Below are positions 9,204-17,254 of a stretch of 64,000 nucleotides of DNA, in pieces. Both the position numbers and the translations under genes were made by a program. Position 1 is the stretch's first letter. Each line of letters begins with the position of its first letter. The notes beneath the pieces were generated by a model. That model made no database searches. It was not told the origin of the DNA and saw only the letters and a list, made by a program, of their open reading frames with translations. This stretch comes from Martinezella calliandrae (lineage in GTDB: Bacteria; Pseudomonadota; Alphaproteobacteria; Rhizobiales; Rhizobiaceae): positions 1-64,000 of the forward strand of contig NZ_JARFYN010000004.1 of the NCBI RefSeq assembly GCF_030272695.1. Reading direction: 5' to 3'.

Positions 9204-9643
9204 GGTGCGATCTCCCGGCGAATATGCTCGATCGTCGCCGCCGGCATTTCCTGGTTGTGGAGGATATTGTCCTCGATCGGATAAAGCGCGCGGATCGCCT
9301 TCAGCGCATCGAATGCGCGGCCAGTCGCGACAAGGCCGTCGATACGCTTCAGTTCAGCCAGCACTTCCTCATTATGGAAGCACGAGAGCAGCATGACGAT
9401 CGACTTGCGGAACATCGCCGTCGATTGTTCCTTGCCTTCCGGATTGATGAGGATCATCTGCGCGATGAAATAGAGCTGGCGCAGAGGCGTCGTCGCATCT
9501 TCCGGCTGGAGAACGTGGTTCTCGAGCAGGAAGGTCACATCATTCAGGAATTCCAGAGCAACCTTGCGGTCTACGCGCAGCACGGCCCCGTTGATAAAAA
9601 TTCTTTCCCCAGCTTTAAGCGATATGCGAAGCGTACTTTTCAT
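9194..9643 (-). CDS. flbT: FlbT, post-transcriptional regulator of flagellin
   Basis: 149 residues matching alphaproteobacterial Flb[22 protein letters not shown] at the start, [14 protein letters not shown], then [19 protein letters not shown]. In Caulobacter FlbT binds the 5' leader of flagellin mRNA and lowers its stability until the hook is complete; in rhizobia the direction of control may differ. It is coupled to flaF (4-base overlap) and overlaps flgD by 10 bases. Its probable targets here are the leaders of the four flagellin genes, which share a conserved block (see 23145-23157 and 27285-27297). Confidence 0.93.
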   Translation of the reverse strand: MKSTLRISLKAGERIFINGAVLRVDRKVALEFLNDVTFLLENHVLQPEDATTPLRQLYFIAQMILINPEGKEQSTAMFRKSIVMLLSCFHNEEVLAELKRIDGLVATGRAFDALKAIRALYPIEDNILHNQEMPAATIEHIRREIAPWR

Positions 9644-9987
9644 TTAAGTCCATCCCTGATGATGGTGGTGACATCGATGATGCCTTGATAATTTTCCGAC
9701 TGCCGCCTCCGGATCCGGTCGCATTCCTTCAGGATCCAGATTCCGATCGAGATTAGATTGGCACGCAGTTCGACATTAAGTTGGTTCTCTGGACTTTTGA
9801 GATCCTCGATGAAGCTGATCCAGACACGTCGTGTATAGAACAGCGCCTCGATCGCTTCGCGGCCGTACTTCCCCTTATCACGAGCCGCGGAGAGTAGAGC
9901 TATCGACCGGTCCAGAACTTGACGTTCTCGCTCCTTGGCGTCGGCCACTGCGTCCTGCATGACTTCCGCATATGAGAACTGATACAT
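9640..9987 (-). CDS. flaF: FlaF, flagellin synthesis regulator
   Basis: 115 residues, soluble and mostly helical, beginning [12 protein letters not shown] and containing [16 protein letters not shown] and [17 protein letters not shown], typical of FlaF. In Caulobacter FlaF is needed for flagellin translation or export and acts opposite to FlbT. It ends inside the flbT start (ATGA overlap), a constant pair in alphaproteobacteria. The preceding gene is flgL, so flagellin regulators and hook-filament junction genes are co-transcribed. Confidence 0.92.
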   Translation of the reverse strand: MYQFSYAEVMQDAVADAKERERQVLDRSIALLSAARDKGKYGREAIEALFYTRRVWISFIEDLKSPENQLNVELRANLISIGIWILKECDRIRRRQSENYQGIIDVTTIIRDGLK

Positions 9988-10024
9988 TCATGCATCCTTC
10001 CTGGTCATTACATCCCTTTGATCA

Positions 10025-11083
10025 TCAAAGGTAATTTACAAGGCTCAGCTGCTGTATTTTTGAGACGATAGTATAAGCCGTCTGAAGCTGAGTTTCGAGG
10101 CTGTTGACCTTGGTCGAGGCCTCATAAGGATCGACCCCGGTAAGATCACCGATACTAGTGTTAATGATGTCTTTCTGTGCATTCAGCGATGCGTTCGCAT
10201 CAGAGAGACGCGATTGCGACAGGCCGAGCTGGCTCGACTGATTGTTGATCCCGTCGATCGCCTGGCGCGTATAGCTAGTCGCCTGATCGTTGACCGCGTT
10301 CAACGCATCCTGGCTTAGATTCAAACCCGATCCCATCAACGAATTGACGACGGTCGTTGCAAGCGCAAGATAGCGCATGCCCGGTTCATTGGCGTTGGTC
10401 GACGAATCGATCACTTCCGAGTTGCTGATGCGGGTCGACATGTTCTGACCTGAAGCGTTCGACCAGCTTGCCCAATTGTCCGGCGAAGGAGCGCTGTCCG
10501 AAGTGAACATCGGCTCGACTTGGGTGGTGATGAAATCCGTCATCTGGGCGCCGGTGAGTTGGTCGACGGTCGTGCCGTTATCGCTGGCATATTGCGTCAA
10601 CGCCGTCTGGATAGCCGCTGTGGCGTTTGCGGTATTGTCGGTCATCGGCTGCACGTCGGTATTGGTGCCGGCGAACAGATACTCGCCATTAACCATGGTA
10701 TTGGCATCGGAGACGAAGCTCGACAGAGTAGCACTTGCCGTCTGTCGCGTCAGCGATACACTGCTGCCATCAGTATTGCCGCGCAGCGCCACCAGTTGAT
10801 CCATCATCTTTTGGGCTTGAGACGACATGTCGCCCAGCGCCGTCTGCGACGACGACATGCGCTGGTCGGCGATCGAGTTGCTGCTGAGCAGGGAATCGAT
10901 GCGCGTCACTTCCCGTGTGAGATTGACGCTGAGCGCGGTGTTGCCGCCCAGCGCGACGCCGATATCGGCATAGACGCCGGTCGTCGCTTCGGTTGAAGCA
11001 TCCGTCATCTCATTCTGCGCCTGACGGATCGTCTGGCGCATCGCGTTCTGAATGGCTGCGCTTGAAATGAACGAAAGTTTCAT
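10025..11083 (-). CDS. flgL: FlgL, hook-filament junction protein (HAP3)
   Basis: 352 residues. The N-terminus (K-L-S-F-I-S-S-A-A-I-Q-N-A-M-R, then Q-A-Q-N-E-M-T-D-A-S-T-E) and the C-terminus (S-L-E-T-Q-L-Q-T-A-Y-T-I-V-S-K-I-Q-Q-L-S-L-V-N-Y-L) form the flagellin-like helical pair, with N-L-T-R-E-V-T-R-I-D and D-P-Y-E-A-S-T-K also typical. It lies 3 bases after flgK. Exported through the flagellar channel and placed between FlgK and flagellin; may be helped by the FlgN-like protein at 3893-4261. Confidence 0.92.
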   Translation of the reverse strand: MKLSFISSAAIQNAMRQTIRQAQNEMTDASTEATTGVYADIGVALGGNTALSVNLTREVTRIDSLLSSNSIADQRMSSSQTALGDMSSQAQKMMDQLVALRGNTDGSSVSLTRQTASATLSSFVSDANTMVNGEYLFAGTNTDVQPMTDNTANATAAIQTALTQYASDNGTTVDQLTGAQMTDFITTQVEPMFTSDSAPSPDNWASWSNASGQNMSTRISNSEVIDSSTNANEPGMRYLALATTVVNSLMGSGLNLSQDALNAVNDQATSYTRQAIDGINNQSSQLGLSQSRLSDANASLNAQKDIINTSIGDLTGVDPYEASTKVNSLETQLQTAYTIVSKIQQLSLVNYL

Positions 11084-11086
11084 GGC

Positions 11087-12562
11087 TTAGCTCGCAATAT
11101 CCAGTACCGATTGAAGCATCTGGTTGACGGCGTTTAATATCTTGGTTCCCGCCTTGTAGGACTGCTCAATGTCCATCATCAGCGTCAGCTCTTCGTCGAG
11201 ATTGACGCCGGTCTGGTTCGAATAGACTTCCGATGAGCGCGACAGCGCCGCGGAGGTATTTTCCGCTGCTGTATTTGCCGAGCTGCGCTGATCTTCCAGC
11301 CAGCCGATGGAATTGGACGCATAGTCCATGATGCTGGCCTTGGTGTCGGAGCCGGCACTGGGATCGAAGTCCATTTTCGTATCCAAGCCAGTCACGTAGG
11401 AGTCGAGCAGACCGGAATAACCGCTGTCGCCGCTGGGGTTGACGACGTAATCGGAACCGTTGATGCCGCCGTCCCGCAAAAGTGTGGGATCGCCGCCCTG
11501 CGAGGTGATCAGCGCCGGATTGACGGCAATCGTACCTGCCATGCCGGCGACGGCAGTAGTGTCGGTCGGCACGGTGCCGCCGCTCCAGGTGAAGAGGCCC
11601 GGCAGCGCCGGCTGGCTGGAGTCAGTCTGGTTCTTCTCCGAAAACATCGTCACGAGGCCGCGCGAGATCTCATCGAGCTGCTTCTGATAGGTCGGAGCGA
11701 CATCGTCGCGGACCTGAAGTGCTGCCTGAAGGCTGCCCTGTGCCGTCGTGTCCGCACCCTGACCAGGATCGAGCACCACACCATCGATATAAACATTGTT
11801 GCCGACGGTGCCGTCCGTGTAGGAATTCGTCGGCGTGAAGGTCACCTGACGCGGTATCGTTTCGAACAGCGTCGCGCCACCACTTGTATAGAGCGCCATA
11901 TCACCGTTGTCGCGTGTCACCGTGGTGACGCCAACAATCTGCGAAATCTGCTTCAGCACCGAGTCGCGTTGGTCCATCGCATCAGACAGTGCAGAGGATG
12001 TGGGACCGGCGGTTGCCGTCGCGGTCTTGACCGCATCGTTCGCCTGCTGGAACTGCTGCAGCAGGCTGTTCAGCGAATCGACGCCAGAGCTGATTTCCTT
12101 GTCGGCGCCGGTGCGTATTCCGTTTACCGCGGTGGTAGCATTGTTCAGCGAGTTTGCTAGATCCTGGGCAGCGTTGATGGCCGATTGCGCCGCGGTGGTG
12201 CTGGCCGGCGAACCGGCAAAGGTCTGCATTGCCGTTTGCAAGGCGGCGAGATAGGTGGACGGCGCGATCTCGTTTTTGTTACCGCCGATCGTTCCGGATT
12301 GAATATCCTCGTAGCCCTTGAGGAGGCGCTGCTGCGCGGCATCGTCAGATGTGCTCCCCAGGAAAGCCTTCTGCAATGACGGCTCGTTGGCGCGGGCAAT
12401 CTTTACGACCTGCGCGCCAGCCATGTCCGTCGTCAACATCGCCTGGCGACGGGTATAGTCCGCGTTGCCGGCATTGGCGATATTGTTCGATACGACACTG
12501 CTTTGCGTGCCGGTATTGTTGAATATCGCTTGCGCGTTATTGAGTGCTGTGGTGAGCGACAT
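11087..12562 (-). CDS. flgK: FlgK, hook-filament junction protein (HAP1)
   Basis: 491 residues. The start M-S-L-T-T-A-L-N-N-A-Q-A-I-F-N-N-T-G-T-Q followed by V-V-S-N-N-I-A-N-A-G-N-A-D-Y-T-R-R is the FlgK form of the rod/hook N-terminal motif. The C-terminal helix N-L-D-E-E-L-T-L-M-M-D-I-E-Q-S-Y-K-A-G-T-K-I is the partner motif. The middle (about 230-400) is the variable exposed domain. It lies 27 bases after flgE and is followed within 3 bases by flgL, so flgE-flgK-flgL-flaF-flbT-flgD is a tight set. Confidence 0.94.
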   Translation of the reverse strand: MSLTTALNNAQAIFNNTGTQSSVVSNNIANAGNADYTRRQAMLTTDMAGAQVVKIARANEPSLQKAFLGSTSDDAAQQRLLKGYEDIQSGTIGGNKNEIAPSTYLAALQTAMQTFAGSPASTTAAQSAINAAQDLANSLNNATTAVNGIRTGADKEISSGVDSLNSLLQQFQQANDAVKTATATAGPTSSALSDAMDQRDSVLKQISQIVGVTTVTRDNGDMALYTSGGATLFETIPRQVTFTPTNSYTDGTVGNNVYIDGVVLDPGQGADTTAQGSLQAALQVRDDVAPTYQKQLDEISRGLVTMFSEKNQTDSSQPALPGLFTWSGGTVPTDTTAVAGMAGTIAVNPALITSQGGDPTLLRDGGINGSDYVVNPSGDSGYSGLLDSYVTGLDTKMDFDPSAGSDTKASIMDYASNSIGWLEDQRSSANTAAENTSAALSRSSEVYSNQTGVNLDEELTLMMDIEQSYKAGTKILNAVNQMLQSVLDIAS

Positions 12563-12589
12563 GGCTGGCTCGGTACCCTATCGTACTGA

Positions 12590-13861
12590 TTAACGTTGCA
12601 GGTTGACGAGAACGTCCAGAAGTTCAGAACCGGCCTGGAACACCTTGGAGTTCGCGGTGTAGCTTTTCTGCGCCTCGATCATGTTCGTCAGTTCGGTCGC
12701 AAGGTCGACGTTAGATTCTTCCAGCGCGCCGGATTGAATGTAGCCGAAGCCACCGGTTTGCGGGAAGCCGGTAACCGTAACGCCCGAGTTACCATTGGCA
12801 GAGTAGACGTTGCCGCTCTCGACCGTCAGATTGTCGGGGCTCGCCACCGTCGCGAGCGGGATACGATAGAGGGCCTTGGTGGAGCTGTCCTTGTAGACTG
12901 CATTAACCGTCCCGTCCTTGCCGATCGTGACGCTCGTCACCGGATTCGGAGCTTGGCCGTTCATCTTGCCCGTCGCGTTAAAGTCAGTGGCAACCTGGGT
13001 GAAGCCCGAGAAATCCATCGAGATGGTTTGTCCAGACCCAAGGGTGATGGGGAAGGTAGGGGCTGAAGACGAGTCCTGCTTGCCGTTCGCATCAAAAGTC
13101 AGAGTGGTGCTTCCGACCAGACCGTCACCGCCATAAGGGAACGGAGTATCGCCCGTAGCCGCATCGGCGTGATTGTAAACCGACACGTCCCACGTGTTGT
13201 CCGCCGTTTTAGTGTAATAGACGTCGAAGGTAACGGCATTGCCCTGCGCGTCATAACCGGTGATGGAGCTCTTGCTGGTGTCGCCGGTTACCGGTGCCTT
13301 ATTTTCGGACGGCAGAAAACCGCTGGCGCTGCTGGTCGCGACGTTGGCGTTGGAATTGAGGTTGCCTTCCATGTCGCCGGTCGTCGATGCGACCGCAGTC
13401 ACCCCGTTCTGGCTGACATTGATCGGTACCAGGCCGCTGAAGCCGTTGACGACCACCGAAGGCGCCCCCGAGCCATAGGGATAGCCCATTAGCGTGAAAC
13501 CGGCGGAATTGACGAGGTTGCCCGAAGGGTCCGGCGAAAAGTCGCCTGAGCGGCTCAAAAACGTCTGTCCGGACGAACTCTGGACGACGAAGAAGCCATT
13601 GCCCTGGATTGCGAGGTCGGTGTTCGAGGTGGTGTAGGAGATGTTGCCCTGCTGCGAGATCGCATAGTGGACAGACGTCTCGACGCCGCCGGAATTGTAG
13701 CTGCCGCTGGAAGAAGGCAGAACGAGAGAGGAAAAGCTCGTCGATGCTTCCTTGTAGCCGGTGGTGTTGGCATTGGCGATGTTGTCAGAAACAGTGCCCA
13801 ATCGGTTCGCCTGGGCGTTCATCCCTGAAACCGCGGTTTTCATGCTGCCGAAAATGCTCAT
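12590..13861 (-). CDS. flgE: FlgE, flagellar hook protein
   Basis: 423 residues. M-S-I-F-G-S-M-K-T-A-V-S-G-M-N-A-Q-A then V-S-D-N-I-A-N-A-N-T-T-G-Y-K-E is the hook/rod N-terminal signature; the C-terminus E-E-S-N-V-D-L-A-T-E-L-T-N-M-I-E-A-Q-K-S-Y is its partner. Hook domains lie between. The start is the ATG at 13861; the frame stays open to 13948 but upstream codons show no family match. It heads the flgE-flgK-flgL-flaF-flbT-flgD set, behind a 290-base gap with two strong inverted repeats (14035-14058 and 14061-14114), and rem is just beyond. Confidence 0.95.
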   Translation of the reverse strand: MSIFGSMKTAVSGMNAQANRLGTVSDNIANANTTGYKEASTSFSSLVLPSSSGSYNSGGVETSVHYAISQQGNISYTTSNTDLAIQGNGFFVVQSSSGQTFLSRSGDFSPDPSGNLVNSAGFTLMGYPYGSGAPSVVVNGFSGLVPINVSQNGVTAVASTTGDMEGNLNSNANVATSSASGFLPSENKAPVTGDTSKSSITGYDAQGNAVTFDVYYTKTADNTWDVSVYNHADAATGDTPFPYGGDGLVGSTTLTFDANGKQDSSSAPTFPITLGSGQTISMDFSGFTQVATDFNATGKMNGQAPNPVTSVTIGKDGTVNAVYKDSSTKALYRIPLATVASPDNLTVESGNVYSANGNSGVTVTGFPQTGGFGYIQSGALEESNVDLATELTNMIEAQKSYTANSKVFQAGSELLDVLVNLQR

Positions 13862-14034
13862 CTGGAATCCTCGTTTTCCTCGTAAGGCTGAGAGTAGGGA
13901 GTGGGCCTTGCGTGAAGCTGTCTGAAAAGAGGAAAAGCCGATCGTCATGAAGCAGCTTTTCGGAGGTTGCCGCGATGCGCCCGTAGGAGCGCACTAAGGC
14001 CGCAGCAACGGTAAGAACCGGCGCACCTTCGCAT

Positions 14035-14114
14035 CCGAACATCGCGATCGACGTTCGGGGCCCGCGTATAATTCTGGGAATTGGGAGGAATTCTGGGAGG
14101 GAATTACACGCGGG
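14035..14114. promoter_or_regulatory. Two adjacent inverted repeats between rem and flgE
   Basis: Inner dyad: CCGAACATCG at 14035-14044 and CGACGTTCGG at 14049-14058 (9 of 10 pair, 4-base loop). Outer dyad: CCCGCGTATAATTC at 14061-14074 and GAATTACACGCGGG at 14101-14114 (13 of 14 pair). A 10-base direct repeat AATTCTGGGA (14070-14079 and 14089-14098) overlaps the second. They start 37 bases after the rem stop codon and end about 174 bases before the flgE start. Either the rem terminator or an operator/promoter region of the flgE operon; no T run follows on the minus strand. The rest of the gap to 13862 shows nothing I can name. Confidence 0.5.
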
Positions 14115-14151
14115 GGTTCAAGCGTTGTTACGCCAAATCCCGATTAGAGCA

Positions 14152-14823
14152 TCAATTCCAATCGATGCAGTAGCCAAGGAAGCGCTTGGAATCGACCGGA
14201 TCGAAACCGAGCTTCTTGCGCAACTTCTTGCGCAGCTTGGAAATATGGCTTTCAACGACGTTCTCTTCGACTTCTTCGTCGAAGATGCCGTAGATGGCGT
14301 TGAATATCTGCGTCTTGGTGACCCGGCGACCGCGGTTGGAAATCAAATATTCCAGGATGCGTCGTTCGCGCCGCGGCAAAGCGAAGACATCGCCGTTGAT
14401 TTCCGGGTCGCGGCCATCCGCGAAGACCCGAATCGGACCGATGTCGGTATAGCTGGTGATCGCCTTTAGCCTGCGGCGGATCGCAGCCGCCCGTGCCAAT
14501 ATCTCGCGCGGATGCACCGGCTTGCGCACGACATCGTCGACGCCGCAGTCGAAGAGCGCAAGCGTCGATTCCAGCGAGGGCTGATCACTGACAGCAATGA
14601 CCGGGGCAACCGAACGGTCGCGAATCGCCCGAGGCAATTCGTGCACATGCTGTCCCTGTCCGATCAAGAATGCTTCGACAGCCGCAATATCGCCGTCCGC
14701 AGCAGTTGTGACCCATTCGCCGAATTCCCGGGGATCGAACCCCGTCGACGGGATGCCCTCGCGTCCAAAGAGAGAAGTGTATCCGTCCTTAACGAGCTCT
14801 CGCTCATCAACCACTACGATCAT
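14152..14823 (-). CDS. rem: Rem, orphan OmpR-family regulator of motility genes
   Basis: 223 residues with a receiver-like domain (1-115) and a winged-helix DNA-binding domain (about 125-223). The latter shows [23 protein letters not shown] and [16 protein letters not shown], the OmpR recognition helix. At the place of the phospho-accepting Asp there is a Glu (E50 in A-A-V-E-A-F-L), so it is probably not phosphorylated. In Sinorhizobium Rem is activated by VisN/VisR and turns on flagellar genes. No sensor kinase is adjacent. The position between flgE and the fliK group matches the rhizobial locus. Confidence 0.9.
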   Translation of the reverse strand: MIVVVDERELVKDGYTSLFGREGIPSTGFDPREFGEWVTTAADGDIAAVEAFLIGQGQHVHELPRAIRDRSVAPVIAVSDQPSLESTLALFDCGVDDVVRKPVHPREILARAAAIRRRLKAITSYTDIGPIRVFADGRDPEINGDVFALPRRERRILEYLISNRGRRVTKTQIFNAIYGIFDEEVEENVVESHISKLRKKLRKKLGFDPVDSKRFLGYCIDWN

Positions 14824-15103
14824 TCGTCCGCCTCCGAATCAGTGTGGTGTTTCGATGGACTATGGGTACGAATCGGGCGAATCACGAACAACTGTCGGAA
14901 ATGAGTGACGGGAATTTACAATTGATTAAGAATTGGGGGGCGATTTGCACTAGATATAGTGGGTACCCTTCATTTTACACCGATAAAAAAGTGGTTAGTT
15001 AGTATATTATGAATATATGTAGTTCAGGCCATTCGAATGTTGTCAACTGCGCAAAAAAGGTTAGCGGCGACGTACGTAAAACGAAATACAACCAATAGTC
15101 AGT
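14824..15103 (-). promoter_or_regulatory. AT-rich upstream region of rem
   Basis: 280 bases without a gene. The part 14900-15070 is visibly AT-rich compared with the GC-rich surroundings. Two short perfect dyads occur: CACTA/TAGTG around GATA at 14948-14961 and TATATT/AATATA around ATG at 15003-15017. As rem is transcribed away from here, this is the likely rem promoter with a possible VisN/VisR site; the exact promoter cannot be placed. Confidence 0.4.
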
Positions 15104-15736
15104 TCAATTTTGGCAGAACGTCGCCGCGTTGGGTGTCCACTTCCCGTAGCCGGTCGCCACCAAATTGGCGATGACGCGGCAGACATAGACCTTCTGTTCC
15201 GGATTATTGTTCGGGCCAGCATGGTATCGTGCTACCGCCATTGTCCAGGTTTCATGCCTATCATGGAGGTCGCGGAGGAACTTGGCGGCATATTCGACAT
15301 TGCGATGCGGGTCGAACATATCAGCAACGGATGCGAAATTTTCGCCGTGAAAATACTGGTTGATCTGCATGCAACCGATGTCGATCAGCTTCGCCCCGCT
15401 CTGTCTCGCCATGACGAAGGTCTGCAGGGCAGCGTTTTCGGACGGTGGAAAGACTGGCTTGCCTTCGATATTGAGAGCATAGGGGTAGAGCGAGCCCTTG
15501 CGCCCGGTCTCCGTCAAACCGACCGAATAAAGGATGCCCTCCGGTATCCCATATTTTGCGGCCGCGGACTGGATCTCGCGCTCGCAGAGGCCGGCGGCAC
15601 CGGTACTCGGCGGGGCTCCATTTACAAAAGCATGGGCGTCAGAGGTAAACGGCGCCAGAGCGCAAGCGCTGAGCACTGCCCGCAGCGCCATCTTCCGTGC
15701 CGCGTTCGCCCGAGCTGCGATTACCGTCATTGCCAT
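15104..15736 (-). CDS. Periplasmic lytic transglycosylase (SLT domain), probably for flagellar rod passage
   Basis: About 210 residues with a signal peptide (hydrophobic stretch A-L-R-A-V-L-S-A-C-A-L-A-P-F, cleavage near A-H-A). The SLT fold follows: Y-G-I-P-E-G-I-L-Y-S-V-G-L-T-E-T-G-R with the catalytic Glu, I-D-I-G-C-M-Q-I-N and A-V-A-R-Y-H-A-G, all family marks. Transglycosylases cut peptidoglycan. FlgJ here lacks its hydrolase half, so this protein, directly behind fliK, likely opens the wall for the rod, like SltF of Rhodobacter (inference). The start at 15736 or at 15691 lies inside the 3' end of fliK in another frame, so the signal peptide is encoded within the overlap. Confidence 0.8.
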   Translation of the reverse strand: MAMTVIAARANAARKMALRAVLSACALAPFTSDAHAFVNGAPPSTGAAGLCEREIQSAAAKYGIPEGILYSVGLTETGRKGSLYPYALNIEGKPVFPPSENAALQTFVMARQSGAKLIDIGCMQINQYFHGENFASVADMFDPHRNVEYAAKFLRDLHDRHETWTMAVARYHAGPNNNPEQKVYVCRVIANLVATGYGKWTPNAATFCQN

Positions 15737-17252
15737 TTGCCTGCTGCCCTGAATAGCTCTGCCCCTTCGGTCGCGCATCGCCACCCTGCCCCTGATTCAA
15801 TAGGGATTGTTGTTGGGACTGCCCCTGAAAGCTGGATTGCCTGCCGCTATCCGATTGCTGATCCGCGCTCGAAGCCAGGCTCACGGTAATGGAATCGACC
15901 TGATACCCTTGGGCCCGCAACGCATCGACCATATGGCTTTGATCGGCGTGGAGCTGCCGATAGGCCTCACTGGTCTGCACTTTGAGATCGACGCTCAACT
16001 GATCGCCCGAGAGCCGCATGGTAGCTGTGACCTCGCCGAGATCGTTGGGATGCAATTGGATCTTGAGCGTGTTGACCACCTTGCCGGTGCTTGTCCAGCT
16101 CGCCGCATTGGAGAGTGCGGAACCCGGCTGCATCGCGCCCGACCACTCCCCATCTCTGGCGAGGGCGCCGGTGACCAGCGCCGCGTTGGGATTGGCCGCA
16201 AGACCGAGATAACGGCGGGAATCGACCACGGTGACTGTCTCGGCGCTGGCGCCGCCCGATGCATTGACGTCGACTTGCGTGGTGTCGTCGCTGCCCTTGC
16301 TGATCGACATATCGAGCGAGCCGCCGCGCCCATCGGCCCGCACCAGCCGAAAGGTCTTTGCTACGGTGGTGTCGTCGCCGGTGCCGGAAGCCGTCGTGTT
16401 GGCGTCGGCTTCGTTCGTCGGCACGTCCTTCGGCGCTGCACCGGCCAGCTTCGGCAAAGACTGACCTGGTGCCTGAGTCTTCCCATCAGCGCCGGCAAAC
16501 ACGGTCTTAACGCTCTGGGCCGCACCTGCAACCGTGGCAGCTACCTGCGGGACATTCAAAAGCGACAGCGCATCCGACGCCGCGCCACCGGCTTGGGCAA
16601 TTTGCGTCACCGATGACTTACCGTCATCGCCGGTTGCGGCAAGCTTTCCATTCTTGACTACCGGCGCCTGCGTCTTGCCGTCGCCATTATTTTGCGCAGG
16701 CCGATCGCCAGCGATCGCGTCCGCCAATTGCCGTGCGATATCATCGAGTTGATCCGACGTTTGAGCTTGGCCCTGCACGTGGGTCGCATCCGTAGATCCG
16801 GCCGCTTCGGTCGGCTGGGCCTTGTTGCCGGAGGCGGCATCTGCAGAGGCCGGATTTTGAAGAACCATCAGCGATTTCGAGAGATTTGTCGCGCCCGTTC
16901 CCTGCAGGCTTCCGGGCGGCTTGGCGCCCTTGACCAGTTCGCCGATATTGGTTGCGGATGGATCGACCACGCTGCCACCCTTGCTCGCGGCAACCGCTGT
17001 CGGGTCGCCGGCCGAACTTTTCGCCGCGTCCGCACTTGTATCGGTCTTGTTATCGTTCCCGGTCACGCTATCAGCTTTGTCCGCATTGCCCTTGGTGGAC
17101 GAGTCGGATTTGCGCCCATTGCCGCGCGAGCTGGTCAACGCGTCCAGAAATCCCCTGCCGTCACTGTCATCCTGCTTGGCAGAACGCCCGCCTTTGCCAA
17201 TAGCAACCAGATTGGCCCCGGGCGGGGCACTGGAGATACCGATATCCACCAT
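15639..17252 (-). CDS. fliK: FliK, hook-length control protein
   Basis: 537 residues, low-complexity and disordered in the first 300 (rich in Asp, Ser, Lys, Ala, Gly, Thr). A conserved C-terminal domain around 385-475 shows L-K-I-Q-L-H-P-N-D-L-G-E-V-T-A-T-M-R-L-S-G-D-Q-L, the FliK_C (Flg_hook) signature L-x-P-x-x-L-G-x-V. A Gln/Ser-rich tail follows. FliK is an exported molecular ruler that switches the FlhB gate from hook to filament export. I start at the ATG at 17252; it lies 2 bases from the motC stop. Its 3' end overlaps the transglycosylase gene by about 98 bases. Confidence 0.88.
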   Translation of the reverse strand: MVDIGISSAPPGANLVAIGKGGRSAKQDDSDGRGFLDALTSSRGNGRKSDSSTKGNADKADSVTGNDNKTDTSADAAKSSAGDPTAVAASKGGSVVDPSATNIGELVKGAKPPGSLQGTGATNLSKSLMVLQNPASADAASGNKAQPTEAAGSTDATHVQGQAQTSDQLDDIARQLADAIAGDRPAQNNGDGKTQAPVVKNGKLAATGDDGKSSVTQIAQAGGAASDALSLLNVPQVAATVAGAAQSVKTVFAGADGKTQAPGQSLPKLAGAAPKDVPTNEADANTTASGTGDDTTVAKTFRLVRADGRGGSLDMSISKGSDDTTQVDVNASGGASAETVTVVDSRRYLGLAANPNAALVTGALARDGEWSGAMQPGSALSNAASWTSTGKVVNTLKIQLHPNDLGEVTATMRLSGDQLSVDLKVQTSEAYRQLHADQSHMVDALRAQGYQVDSITVSLASSADQQSDSGRQSSFQGQSQQQSLLNQGQGGDARPKGQSYSGQQANGNDGNRSSGERGTEDGAAGSAQRLRSGAVYL

Positions 17253-17254
17253 GA

